A stretch of DNA of 61,166 nt, taken from NCBI RefSeq assembly GCF_003003795.1, contig NZ_PVWK01000012.1, positions 1-61,166 of the forward strand. Reading direction: 5' to 3'. The stretch comes from Stenomitos frigidus ULC18 (lineage in GTDB: Bacteria; Cyanobacteriota; Cyanobacteriia; Leptolyngbyales; Leptolyngbyaceae). The notes under the pieces are model-generated. The model did not search any database. It had not been told where the DNA came from and was given only the letters and a program-made list of their open reading frames with translations. Numbering within the stretch: the stretch's first letter is position 1; every line of letters starts with the position of its first letter. Positions 17,001 to 25,365 of the stretch are shown here, one piece after another. A program made the translations under genes and the position numbers.

Positions 17001-18335
17001 CTAGGCTGTAGCAACCTTACCGCTGGGTCGTTGAATGATCGTTTCAGTTACTCTGCTGCGATTGGCTGGATCAATACCCACGAGCCGTACGTAGCTTTTT
17101 GGATTTTCGTCGAGGCACGCTTCTAGAGCCGCGATCGCCTCTGATGCTTGCCCCTGAAACGAACCGTAGGAATTCCAGGAGTTCGCACGGAAGCGACGTT
17201 CATCGACGTACTCAATGCCCAGACGATGCCCTTGCTTCAAAATTTGGTTGACCTGAGTGACAACGTCTGGGGTAAGCCTAGTGCTGGAGTGCTGACCAGC
17301 GTAGCTCGATGAGGCTGGCTGCGGGTTGCTCTGTCCATTACCGCTGCCAGCAGCATTGCCAGAGTCGTACTTGTGATAGTACGGAGCATTGGCGGCAGGC
17401 GCTTCTTCTTTGGCCGATGCCTGTTCACCTGTATTGCCTAACTTGCGGTTAAAGTACAGCGCTTTGTTGTATTGCTCTGCTAGCCCCATCTCTTGTACCC
17501 GTTTCTGTTCGGCGACTAGCTGCTGGCCCACCTCCAGCAAGTGTGGCAAGTTGAAATTGGGTTTGCGGAAGATCGGCGCTGCCTGATCGCTGTTGACCAC
17601 TCGCTGAGAGATACGATCGAGCCCAACTTCATCAATCAGAGCTTTGACCTGTTCGTCGTAGAGGCGCGATCGCACTGCTCCATAAAAGTCGATCGATTGA
17701 TTGGGGAAAGTATCTACCAGGGTCTCGACCGCTCCACGCTGAACGCCATCTGCCTCAAAGATGCCGTTGACAATACCAATGCGATCGGCGCGATCGGGTT
17801 CCCAAAAGAACTTGTCCATCCGCCCATCGCGAATCAACGGTGCATACAGCGTAGAAAAGTCATTTCCCGTCACGATGATCGGCACGCGTCTATTGGGTTC
17901 CAGTTCGTAGCTACCCGGAAGCTGTACGTTGGAGGGATTGTCCGCAATATTCATCAACGTCCCGTTCACGTTCTGGGTGTTAACGGTGTATTGAGTGTAT
18001 TGATCGACTCGTCCAGCGCCCGCATCGATGTCATTAATCAACAACACTGCCATTTTGCCGCGCACTTTCACCAGTTCAGCCGCTTCTCGATAGCGCAAGC
18101 GCACCAAACGACCGGGATCGCCTGCATCGGGGCTTTCGAGTTCGCCAGCAGACATGTAAACCACATTGATACCCATGCGCTCAAAGGCTAGTTCGCACTG
18201 AAAGGATTTGCCTTCGCCCTTGCGTCCATGAATGCCTAGAATTAATGGCACCTTGACACTGGGAATCTCCAGGTAGTTTTTTGTGATGTGGATCGCCAGT
18301 TTGTCGAGAAAGCGAGGCGAAATGTAATAGCTCAT
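17001..18335 (-). CDS. rca: Rubisco activase with C-terminal small-subunit-like domain
   Basis: An AAA+ ATPase that removes inhibitory sugar phosphates from Rubisco. Walker A is GRKGEGKS (37-44) and the Walker B region is LLINDIDAGAG (98-108). The AAA+ module covers about residues 1-290, followed by a Gly/Ser/Asn-rich linker (about 305-350). A domain resembling RbcS/CcmM SSUL repeats follows (352-440: TPDVVTQVNQILKQGHRLGIEYVDERRF and SYVRLVGID). In relatives that tail docks the activase to Rubisco in the carboxysome. Only one cysteine (EACLDE) is seen in the tail. It lies downstream of the rbc genes on the same strand, separated by a GDSL hydrolase gene, which fits its role. Confidence 0.93.
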   Translation of the reverse strand: MSYYISPRFLDKLAIHITKNYLEIPSVKVPLILGIHGRKGEGKSFQCELAFERMGINVVYMSAGELESPDAGDPGRLVRLRYREAAELVKVRGKMAVLLINDIDAGAGRVDQYTQYTVNTQNVNGTLMNIADNPSNVQLPGSYELEPNRRVPIIVTGNDFSTLYAPLIRDGRMDKFFWEPDRADRIGIVNGIFEADGVQRGAVETLVDTFPNQSIDFYGAVRSRLYDEQVKALIDEVGLDRISQRVVNSDQAAPIFRKPNFNLPHLLEVGQQLVAEQKRVQEMGLAEQYNKALYFNRKLGNTGEQASAKEEAPAANAPYYHKYDSGNAAGSGNGQSNPQPASSSYAGQHSSTRLTPDVVTQVNQILKQGHRLGIEYVDERRFRANSWNSYGSFQGQASEAIAALEACLDENPKSYVRLVGIDPANRSRVTETIIQRPSGKVATA

Positions 18336-18404
18336 AGGTCTTAGTTGGCAGAGAGGAGTGAGGGGGAAGGAGTGAGGAGCTAGAAAGCGGAAAGGAAGGA
18401 GGAG

Positions 18405-19019
18405 TTAGAGAGCAGTGAACGCGTTCCAAGCAGACCATGCTTGAATGAGATGGGCGAGTTCGACATAGCCAGCGGCATCAGGATGAGCGCCGTCACCTGC
18501 CGCTGCTTCCTGCATCCAAATGTCTGATTGGCTTAGGGGCGTGAAGATATCTAAATACGGAATTTTAAGCGATTCACACAGTTGAGCCAAGTGACCTGAT
18601 AACTCGTGAATTCTGATATTTTGCGCCTCATCGTCGGCGATCGGGGCTAGACCGACCATGAGGATTGGATAGGTTTGCTGAGCCACACTCAAAATCTGTC
18701 GAGCATTGGCCAACGATCGCGGTAAGGCTACGCGTGTACTACCGTTTTCCATTGTGGTATCGTTGACCCCAAACGAAAAGACAACGCGGTGATGGCAACC
18801 TGGTGGAAGGCGACGATCGCACTCTTGCTGCCAGCGTGCTAACAGTTCAGTACTGGTTTCGCGTCGGATACCCAGATTGTAATACGTGACGCGATCGCCC
18901 AGTTGGGAAAGCGTTTGGCAGAGTCTGCCAGTCCAACCGAGATGGGTGCGATCGCCCGTGCCGTTAACAAACGACTCACCTAAAAAGCAGATACGGATAT
19001 CGTTCTCAGTCATCATCAC
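18405..19019 (-). CDS. SGNH/GDSL-family hydrolase
   Basis: A 204-residue cytoplasmic esterase-like protein. Block I is CFLGESFVNG (nucleophile Ser in GESF), the oxyanion Gly is in YNLGIRR, Asn is in FGVNDTTME, and the catalytic Asp/His are in GDGAHPDAAGY. All four SGNH blocks are present, so it should be active. Substrate unknown. It sits between rbcS and rca on the same strand, 78 bases after rbcS, across a hairpin. A role in carbon fixation is only suggested by location. Three consecutive ATG codons at the start make the exact first residue ambiguous. Confidence 0.85.
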   Translation of the reverse strand: MMMTENDIRICFLGESFVNGTGDRTHLGWTGRLCQTLSQLGDRVTYYNLGIRRETSTELLARWQQECDRRLPPGCHHRVVFSFGVNDTTMENGSTRVALPRSLANARQILSVAQQTYPILMVGLAPIADDEAQNIRIHELSGHLAQLCESLKIPYLDIFTPLSQSDIWMQEAAAGDGAHPDAAGYVELAHLIQAWSAWNAFTAL

Positions 19020-19028
19020 AACGTTAAA

Positions 19029-19065
19029 AGCGGGATAAAGTAGGCATTGCCCACCCTACCCCGCT
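19029..19065. repeat. imperfect hairpin between rbcS and the hydrolase
   Basis: Arms begin agcggga / end ccccgct and match in about 13 of 17 positions. It lies directly after rbcS in the reading direction and may attenuate or process the rbc transcript. No T-run, so a classical terminator is unlikely. Confidence 0.45.
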
Positions 19066-19096
19066 TCCAATCACATCAGTGACGCATCAACCGCTG

Positions 19097-19420
19097 TTAG
19101 CGTGGCTTCTGAACGATAAAGCTCATCACCTGGCATTGTTTGATGTTGTCAAATGCAACCACACGGATGTAGCTATTGGGGTACTCAGACTTGCACTGCT
19201 GCACTTCATTCAGCACTTCTTGGGGAGAGCGAGCGCTGAACATGGGCAGCTTCCACAGCGTCCAGTAGTGCGCTTCAGCGCTAGGGTCATTCGTAAACTC
19301 AACGCCGGGGAAAAAGCCCTGATCAAGGGTGTACTGAATCTGGCGAGAGATCTGAGCGTTGTCCATCAACGGCAGATATGAAAACGTCTCATAGCGACGC
19401 TCAAACGGTAAGGTCTTCAT
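19097..19420 (-). CDS. rbcS: ribulose bisphosphate carboxylase small chain
   Basis: 107 residues, the normal length for a form IB small subunit. It starts [18 protein letters not shown] and contains [22 protein letters not shown] and [19 protein letters not shown], all family signatures. I start at ATG 19420; an upstream ATG would add 12 residues not seen in the family. It assembles as the two caps of the L8S8 enzyme in the carboxysome. It is the third gene of the rbcL-rbcX-rbcS unit; the rbcX-rbcS gap (about 92 bases) holds a repeated ctagttg heptamer. Confidence 0.97.
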   Translation of the reverse strand: MKTLPFERRYETFSYLPLMDNAQISRQIQYTLDQGFFPGVEFTNDPSAEAHYWTLWKLPMFSARSPQEVLNEVQQCKSEYPNSYIRVVAFDNIKQCQVMSFIVQKPR

Positions 19421-19512
19421 AAGGTTCTCGATTGGGTAATAGTGGCTAGTTGTCAATGGCTAGTTGTTAGCTTGAGGCTATTCGTCCCATTGCTAACGGC
19501 TAACCCTGTTCA

Positions 19513-19905
19513 TCAGGTTTCTTCTGAATTTGGCTCTTGCTCTGGATTGACGCTCGGAACCGACAGATCCATCTGCGTCATCCGCTCCAGTTGTTGGCGA
19601 CGCTGATCCATATTTGCCTGCTGCGTGCTTGAGCGGAGCAGTTCAGGCAACACATCAGCGATCTCTTCTGCCAAATGCTCTCTGACAGTCAGGATGCGAA
19701 AGGCAAGATCTTGACGCTCTTGAAACAGAGCCTTTAGATAAGCCTCACCATCCTGAATCTTTTCTTTAGAAGAAAAGTTCTGCAACCAGAAAGCACGGGG
19801 CGGGTCAGTTTCACTGAGTTGAGCAATCACTGTTCGCACAGCCTGATACGTCAAGTAGCTAACGAGCGTCCTGGCAGTATCTTTGGCAATTTGCTTGAGA
19901 TCCAT
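19513..19905 (-). CDS. rbcX: Rubisco assembly chaperone RbcX
   Basis: 130 residues from ATG 19905 (MDLKQIAKDTARTLVSYLTYQAVRTV in full family register; two upstream residues from a second ATG are possible). RbcX is a helical dimer that clamps the C-terminal tail of RbcL during L8 assembly. The conserved LTYQAVRTVIAQLSETDPP groove helix and the FSSKEKIQDGEAYL segment are present. An acidic tail (NPEQEPNSEE) is variable. Its place between rbcL and rbcS is the common cyanobacterial order. Confidence 0.95.
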   Translation of the reverse strand: MDLKQIAKDTARTLVSYLTYQAVRTVIAQLSETDPPRAFWLQNFSSKEKIQDGEAYLKALFQERQDLAFRILTVREHLAEEIADVLPELLRSSTQQANMDQRRQQLERMTQMDLSVPSVNPEQEPNSEET

Positions 19906-19923
19906 AGCGAACAAGATGAGTTG

Positions 19924-19983
19924 GAAAGGATGAAGGATGAAGTTAGACGAGCAATTTATCTTTTATCCTTCATCCTCCATCCA
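19924..19983. repeat. aaggatgaaggat repeat in the rbcL-rbcX gap
   Basis: The gap holds aaaggatgaaggatgaa followed by its near-complement atccttcatcctccatcc, so the mRNA can fold into a hairpin. The same heptamers (aaggatg, aaaggat) occur inside the hydantoinase gene at 45.6 and 46.1 kb. Confidence 0.65.
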
Positions 19984-19989
19984 TGACGA

Positions 19990-21420
19990 TTAAATGGTAT
20001 CCATTGCGTCAAACTCAAACTTGATCTCTTTCCACAGTTCGCAAGCAACCGCCAGTTCAGGCGACCACTTCGCTGCGGCACGGATGATGTCGCCACCTTC
20101 ACGCATCAAGTCGCGACCTTCGTTACGAGCCTGGACGCACGCTTCCAAAGCAACGCGGTTTGCGGTTGCACCAGGCGCGTTACCCCAAGGGTGACCCAGC
20201 GTACCACCACCAAACTGCAGGACAGAGTCATCGCCGAAGATTTCTACCAGCGCAGGCATGTGCCATACGTGGATACCACCGGAGGCTACAGCCATCACAC
20301 CAGGCATGGACGCCCAATCTTGGGTGAAGTAGATGCCGCGAGAGCGGTCTTTCTCGATATAGTTTTCGCGCAGCAAATCGATAAAACCAAGGGTGATGGC
20401 TTTGTCGCCTTCCAACTTACCTACAACCGTACCCGTGTGGATGTGGTCGCCACCCGACATTCGTAGCGCTTTTGCCAGCACGCGGAAGTGGATGCCGTGG
20501 TTTTTCTGGCGATCCATCACAGCGTGCATGGCACGGTGAATGTGAAGCAAGATACCATTGTCGCGGCACCAGTGAGCCAGTGTGGTGTTAGCGGTGAAAC
20601 CTGCGGTCAGGTAATCATGCATGATGATGGGCATTTTGAGTTCTTTCGCGTACTCAGCCCGCTTCAACATTTCTTCGCAGGTAGGAGCGGTTACGTTCAG
20701 GTAGTGACCCTTGATTTCGCCCGTTTCAGCTTGAGCTTTGTAGATAGCTTCAGCCACGAAGGAGAAGCGATCGCGCCAGCGCTGGAAGGGAGCCGAGTTG
20801 ATGTTTTCATCATCTTTGGTGAAGTCCAAACCACCGCGCAGACACTCATACACGGCGCGACCGTAGTTCTTCGCCGACAGACCCAGTTTGGGTTTGATGG
20901 TGCAACCCAGCAACGGACGACCATACTTGTTGATTTTGTCGCGTTCAACCTGGATGCCGTGAGGAGGCCCCTGGAAGGTCTTCAGGTAGGCAACGGGAAT
21001 CCGCAAATCTTCCAAACGCAGCGCTTTCAGTGCTTTGAAACCGAACACGTTACCCACGATCGAGGTAAACAGGTTAGTCACAGAGCCTTCTTCAAACAAG
21101 TCTAGAGGATAGGCGATGTACGCGATGAACTGGTTGTCTTCGCCGGGAACGGGTTCGATGTCGTAGCAACGACCTTTGTAGCGATCAAGGTCGGTCAGAA
21201 GGTCAGTCCAAACAGTCGTCCAGGTACCTGTAGAAGATTCAGCAGCAACAGCAGCACCCGCTTCTTCAAAGGGAACACCAGGCTGTGGGCTCACACGAAA
21301 TGCCGCCAAAATGTCGGTGTCTTTTGGTGTGTAGTCTGGTGTGTAGTACGTCAACTTGTACTCTTTAACACCAGCCTCGTACCCAGACTTCGCCTGGGTT
21401 CTAGTTTGCGCGTAAGACAT
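19990..21420 (-). CDS. rbcL: ribulose bisphosphate carboxylase large chain, form IB
   Basis: 476 residues, full length for form I. The active-site segment [13 protein letters not shown] (carbamylated Lys plus Mg ligands) is intact, as are TIKPKLGLS, the HIHRAMHAV segment, [16 protein letters not shown] of loop 6 and the [10 protein letters not shown] segment. Sequence style ([36 protein letters not shown]) is cyanobacterial/plant form IB. The ATG at 21420 follows AGGAAGGGAGATTT, a strong ribosome site. It is the first gene of the rbc operon, with a 780-base upstream region. Confidence 0.98.
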   Translation of the reverse strand: MSYAQTRTQAKSGYEAGVKEYKLTYYTPDYTPKDTDILAAFRVSPQPGVPFEEAGAAVAAESSTGTWTTVWTDLLTDLDRYKGRCYDIEPVPGEDNQFIAYIAYPLDLFEEGSVTNLFTSIVGNVFGFKALKALRLEDLRIPVAYLKTFQGPPHGIQVERDKINKYGRPLLGCTIKPKLGLSAKNYGRAVYECLRGGLDFTKDDENINSAPFQRWRDRFSFVAEAIYKAQAETGEIKGHYLNVTAPTCEEMLKRAEYAKELKMPIIMHDYLTAGFTANTTLAHWCRDNGILLHIHRAMHAVMDRQKNHGIHFRVLAKALRMSGGDHIHTGTVVGKLEGDKAITLGFIDLLRENYIEKDRSRGIYFTQDWASMPGVMAVASGGIHVWHMPALVEIFGDDSVLQFGGGTLGHPWGNAPGATANRVALEACVQARNEGRDLMREGGDIIRAAAKWSPELAVACELWKEIKFEFDAMDTI

Positions 21421-22201
21421 AAATCTCCCTTCCTGTGTAACTCTACAAAATTTCCTCGATCGCCGTAACCAAAGTAAGCTAAGCGTTTGCCTGCCTACGT
21501 CCGAAACTCAGCAAACACCTTATGTCAATAGGGAATTCGTTGATGTCGTAATCTTTGTGCTCCAGCGACCGGGTGCAATGAACGAATTGCTCGCCCGTTC
21601 CGTTAGATTGCTTCTCATAGTATCAGCTAATGGGTAGCCAGCAATAAGCTGAGCTTCAAACATTCTGTATCGTTTGATAACAACAGATTATGAATTGAAT
21701 CGAGGGGTAAAGTTGTGTTGAAAAGTAAACAGAGATAACGGTTTTTACCGTTGGTCAGTGCTATCTGCACGATCGACCCCCGTTTGTAAAAGCCTTTTCA
21801 TAAGCTTTTCAGCCGCACACTACACTCCAATCCTGCAAGCGTGCAAAGGGGCAAAGTCATAGTCAAGGGGTGGCTGAATCAGGAGGGAGATCTCCCCAGT
21901 CCACCCTGCCCACCTGTTACATTTCGCAACGATCACTTAATGTTTCTAAGTAAAAAGCGGCTTGCTGCCCCTTCCTGAGATCTCAAATGAGTTCTGCAGA
22001 AGCTTGCGTCGCTACATGGACTCCATCAAGAGTCCACAACGCTATGAGCGAGGACTTTTCAGAAATTCTTCATACTATCTGCCTAAAGGGCAGCAAACAA
22101 GCGCTTAATCTCAAATAACGCTTTATTTAGAGGCTGAGTACAGCGTAGTAGAACAGGCATTTTGCAATCAGTAGCGGTTTCTCGAACCGACCACTCCAGG
22201 T
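21421..22201. other. long upstream region of rbcL
   Basis: No gene is supported here. It carries the rbcL leader and promoter and probably sites for carbon-responsive regulators. One promoter candidate is listed separately. Around 21961-22090 there are pyrimidine-rich and cggcttgctgcccctt segments I cannot explain. Confidence 0.5.
21617..21644 (-). promoter_or_regulatory. possible rbcL promoter
   Basis: On the minus strand TTGCTG (21639-21644) and TACTAT (21617-21622) are separated by 16 bases, giving a leader of about 190 bases. Long leaders are common for cyanobacterial rbcL. The -35 match is weak. Confidence 0.35.
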
Positions 22202-22594
22202 CTAGCGAATATTGAATCGATAGCCAGCATACTGTTCGCCTTCATAGAGAATGACCAACCAGGTCTGCGGTTCAAACTCTAGCGGGTAGGCTTCCCGTTG
22301 AGCGGTTGCCCCAACACGCACCTGAAGGTCAGCCAGTTTGCAGTATGGGTCTTTGAGAATTTCCTGCACTTTTTGCTTTTTACCACCTTCTGGCACAGTG
22401 AGCAAGCGCGCTAACTGCTGCCTGGATAACTTTGCTTGCGACTGCACGACCTCCTGGCACGGTTCACCAGAACTCTTTTTGCTTAAAAAGGACGGCAAGC
22501 TGTGCAGGTCTAGCAAAAGCCCCACCGCCAGCAGTACAGCACCACCAGCCATTAGTCGCTTTGAAATTAATGGTTCAGACTTCGGGTATTCCAT
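22202..22594 (-). CDS. membrane-anchored hypothetical protein (130 aa)
   Basis: A single hydrophobic segment near the N-terminus (MAGGAVLLAVGLLLDL, about 15-30) is followed by a soluble domain with two cysteines (EPCQEV and DPYCKL). The middle, SRQQLARLLTVPEGGKKQKVQEIL, resembles a small helical substrate-binding motif seen in conserved cyanobacterial hypothetical proteins. The end (EPQTWLVILYEGEQYAGYRFN) is strand-rich. No function known to me. It may be anchored to the plasma or thylakoid membrane. Upstream is a 15-bp direct duplication. Confidence 0.7.
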   Translation of the reverse strand: MEYPKSEPLISKRLMAGGAVLLAVGLLLDLHSLPSFLSKKSSGEPCQEVVQSQAKLSRQQLARLLTVPEGGKKQKVQEILKDPYCKLADLQVRVGATAQREAYPLEFEPQTWLVILYEGEQYAGYRFNIR

Positions 22595-22710
22595 CCATCC
22601 TCCTAATGTATCGATCGAATCTGAGCAGTCAAATGAACCTGAGCCTTCAGAAACCAGGTGTTACGGGGTGGCAACTTCTGATTTCTGGCCCATCAGCGAG
22701 TGGCAACACG

Positions 22711-22740
22711 TTAGTGCAGTGCTCATTAGTGCAGTGCTCA
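22711..22740. repeat. 15-bp direct duplication
   Basis: ttagtgcagtgctca is present twice in perfect tandem in the gap upstream of the 130-residue protein gene. It may alter spacing of that promoter. Confidence 0.8.
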
Positions 22741-22818
22741 AGGTGACCCTAACCATCAGGATTGCTATGCCCCAGTAAAGGCAGTTGACACTCATCAAGC
22801 AAGCTTCCATACAGCACA

Positions 22819-24048
22819 CTACAGCCGTCCTCCTAGCAGCAATCCCAGCATGATGAGAAATAACCGATAGATTGAAACAAACCCAGCTTTAGGGACAAAC
22901 AGCACTAGATAAACAGCAAGTACGGCTGGTGCAAACATGAGCAACATAAAAACGGGTGAGAGTGGTGGAAACAGTGCCAGCAGGAACCTCGCTCCAACGC
23001 GTATGGCTGCCGCAAGCACAATCCATAGCACAGCATCGCCGACCTTATCAAACGATTTTTGCGGCATTTGAAGAAACTGCCGTAGCTGTAAACCATACCG
23101 TCGCATGGATGAAAGCCCCGCCATTGGCTGAGATGTGCGCGATCGCGCTGCCGTTCGACGTGGTTCATGATGGGTCGCCCCGATCGTGGGTTCCACTGGT
23201 TGGCTGACATCGCGACTGGCTAGATAGCGCAGTGCCTGAGCGGTTGCAGTGGCTTCTTGCTGTGCTTTCTGATCAGCCTCCGGTGTTACTTGCGAACTAA
23301 CCGAAAACGGTCGCGTGTTGGATGCATAGCGGTAGGTATCAGAGGCAAAGGATGCAGGATTAGAAGCGGGGGAGAGTGGAGTAACAGAAGCAGGCTGATC
23401 CAAAGGCTGTGCATGGTTTTCACCCATGCCTTGCGCGATCGGACTTTGGGCAATCGTGTCACTCTGGGGCATTGCTTCTCCCTGTACGATGGCGGTTTCC
23501 AGTTCTGTCAGCAACTGTTTGATGCGCTCTGCTTGTGCTTCTAACGCTGCCGTGTCGTCATCCTGGGCTGGCATCGGTGAGACCTCTCGCTGCGGCGATC
23601 GTGATGATGGCTTGCTACCTTTTGCGGTTCTCTTCTTGGGCGTTGCAGTCTCACCTTTTGATAGCTCTGCAGTCTCAGCCCGCGCCTTCTTCCGTTTGAG
23701 CTCCGCCAGCAGTTGATTAATCCGCTCTGCTTGTGCCTCCAGCCGCTTCAATTCATCAATGTATGGCTGCTGATGCCCATCGCGCATTTGTCGAAAGGAA
23801 AACGCGTTCTGGCTTGCGGTGGCAGGCTTCTGCTTGGCGCCCTGCTGAAGCTTTGCTGCCGAGCGCTGCGTTGGTGGCGAGTCAGATAAGCTTTCTTGCA
23901 CCTGTCGATGAGGCATTTCCACCACATTTGCCTCACCCTGCCGTGGAGCATCATCAGAGTACTCAAACTCTGGATACGGCTGTTCGGCAAGATTTCTATC
24001 GGTCTGCAGCGATCGACGCGTCCTGATGCGTGCTTGAAGTTCGTCCAT
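22819..24048 (-). CDS. coiled-coil protein with C-terminal membrane domain, unknown function
   Basis: 409 residues. The N-terminal two thirds is hydrophilic and contains the same coiled-coil motif twice: LEAQAERINQLLAEL (about residue 102) and LEAQAERIKQLLTEL (about 168), separated by a Lys/Ser/Arg-rich linker (KKRTAKGSKPSSRS). The last quarter has two or three membrane helices: VLWIVLAAAIRVGARFLLAL, VFMLLMFAPAVLAVYLVLF and LFLIMLGLLLGG. This looks like a conserved cyanobacterial membrane protein whose coiled coils face the cytoplasm. The repeated coil suggests an internal duplication. Role unknown. Confidence 0.75.
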   Translation of the reverse strand: MDELQARIRTRRSLQTDRNLAEQPYPEFEYSDDAPRQGEANVVEMPHRQVQESLSDSPPTQRSAAKLQQGAKQKPATASQNAFSFRQMRDGHQQPYIDELKRLEAQAERINQLLAELKRKKARAETAELSKGETATPKKRTAKGSKPSSRSPQREVSPMPAQDDDTAALEAQAERIKQLLTELETAIVQGEAMPQSDTIAQSPIAQGMGENHAQPLDQPASVTPLSPASNPASFASDTYRYASNTRPFSVSSQVTPEADQKAQQEATATAQALRYLASRDVSQPVEPTIGATHHEPRRTAARSRTSQPMAGLSSMRRYGLQLRQFLQMPQKSFDKVGDAVLWIVLAAAIRVGARFLLALFPPLSPVFMLLMFAPAVLAVYLVLFVPKAGFVSIYRLFLIMLGLLLGGRL

Positions 24049-24304
24049 GGTCGGGGGTAACCAGCTAATCTAGCAAAACGTTTCTCGGCAGATGCATGCG
24101 AGAGGTACTTCTACCAATGTTAGTACAATAGTACTATAGATAGACGGTTAGTGGTAATAATTTTCGCAGCGCAGGGAACAGGCGATCGCTGGAGGGCTGA
24201 TGCAAAAACCGGGTTTCTCCACAAGCATCAGTCGTTTGAGCCTCATTGTGCCTGGACACTCGGTCTTTCAAGCCGGACATCTGACCTGAGATTGGCTCTC
24301 GCGT

Positions 24305-25213
24305 TTAGGGAATCGGAGTGTCGTTCAACAGCCGATCGACGACCGTCCGTGCTCTCCGTCCACCTACAGGGATCATGCGATGAGCCAGTACATGGGGCGC
24401 GAGAAACTTAATATCATCGGGAATGGCGTAATCACGATCGTCTAAAAATGCTAGCGCTTGGGCAGCTCGGTGCAGCGCCACTGTGCCTCTAGGACTCACT
24501 CCTAACGTAATTTCTTCGTCGTGCCGTGTTGCTCGTACCAGATCGAGCATGTATTGTTGCAACGAGGGTTCGACCTTAACAAGTGCACAGAGTTTTTGCA
24601 GCGCCTGAATATCGGCGATCGCTAAGCAGGGTTGCAACGCATCAACACTGGTTCTGGTTTGCAGACGTTGCAGCATTTGCAGTTCTTCTGCTTCGGTTGG
24701 GTAACCCAACGAGAGCGATAGCATGAAGCGATCCATTTGCGCTTCTGGAAGGGGAAAGGTACCCTGGTATTCCACAGGATTCTGAGTCGCAATCACAAAA
24801 AATGGCCTCGGCACCGGGCGTGAAATACCGTCTGTCGTTACCTGATGCTCTTCCATCACTTCTAGCAACGCCGCCTGGGTGCGTGGTGTGGCGCGGTTGA
24901 TCTCATCTGCCAACAGAATATTGGCAAACACGGGGCCAGGCAGAAATTCAAACGTCCCCTGACTGGGGTTCCAGATGTTGGTGCCAGTGACATCACTGGG
25001 CAAGAGATCCGGTGTGCATTGAATCCGTTGAAACTTGCCGTCGATCGAGCGTGCTAGGGCTTTGGCCAGCAAGGTCTTGCCAACACCCGGTACATCTTCT
25101 AAGAGTGTATGCCCACCTGAGATTAACGCCACCAGAACAAGCCGAATGGCATCGTGTTTACCCACGATCGCCTGTCCCAAATTTGCCGTCAGTGTTTGAA
25201 TGCGGTCTCTCAT
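24305..25213 (-). CDS. MoxR-family AAA+ ATPase
   Basis: 302 residues with Walker A EDVPGVGKT (about 39-47), Walker B NILLADEINRATP, sensor VIATQNPVEYQGTFPLPEAQMDRF, and a helical lid ending SPRGTVALHRAAQALAF. MoxR proteins act as chaperones, usually with a von Willebrand A protein and a DUF58 protein encoded next door. Neither partner is adjacent here, so its client is unknown. The upstream gap contains the sigma-factor terminator. Cytoplasmic. Confidence 0.9.
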   Translation of the reverse strand: MRDRIQTLTANLGQAIVGKHDAIRLVLVALISGGHTLLEDVPGVGKTLLAKALARSIDGKFQRIQCTPDLLPSDVTGTNIWNPSQGTFEFLPGPVFANILLADEINRATPRTQAALLEVMEEHQVTTDGISRPVPRPFFVIATQNPVEYQGTFPLPEAQMDRFMLSLSLGYPTEAEELQMLQRLQTRTSVDALQPCLAIADIQALQKLCALVKVEPSLQQYMLDLVRATRHDEEITLGVSPRGTVALHRAAQALAFLDDRDYAIPDDIKFLAPHVLAHRMIPVGGRRARTVVDRLLNDTPIP

Positions 25214-25302
25214 GCGGTTGCAAGTTTCAAGAGTGTGGGCAGAACAGTTTTACTTCAGTGTGCCCAGAGAAGCAACTAATGATTCTGGCGCGATCAATAG
25301 CC

Positions 25303-25342
25303 AAAAAACAAGGATAAGCCATTTTGAAACAGCTTATCCTTG
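25303..25342 (-). terminator. rho-independent terminator of the sigma factor gene
   Basis: On the minus strand an 11-bp perfect stem (caaggataagc, with gcttatccttg) and a 12-base loop are followed by six T. It lies 23 bases after the sigma factor stop. Confidence 0.85.
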
Positions 25343-25365
25343 CTTCCGTTGCTTTAGAACACTAA

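Noticed and set aside
17541-18191. Long open frame antisense to rca
   Set aside because: Shadow of the activase gene; no start signal.
20488-21105. Long open frame antisense to rbcL
   Set aside because: Mirror of the strongly biased rbcL codons; its translation has no protein-like features.
22338-22778. Open frames antisense to the 130-residue membrane protein
   Set aside because: Shadow frames with no start signal or family resemblance.
24151-24411. Short plus-strand frame before the MoxR stop
   Set aside because: Overlaps the MoxR gene on the other strand and has no supporting signal.
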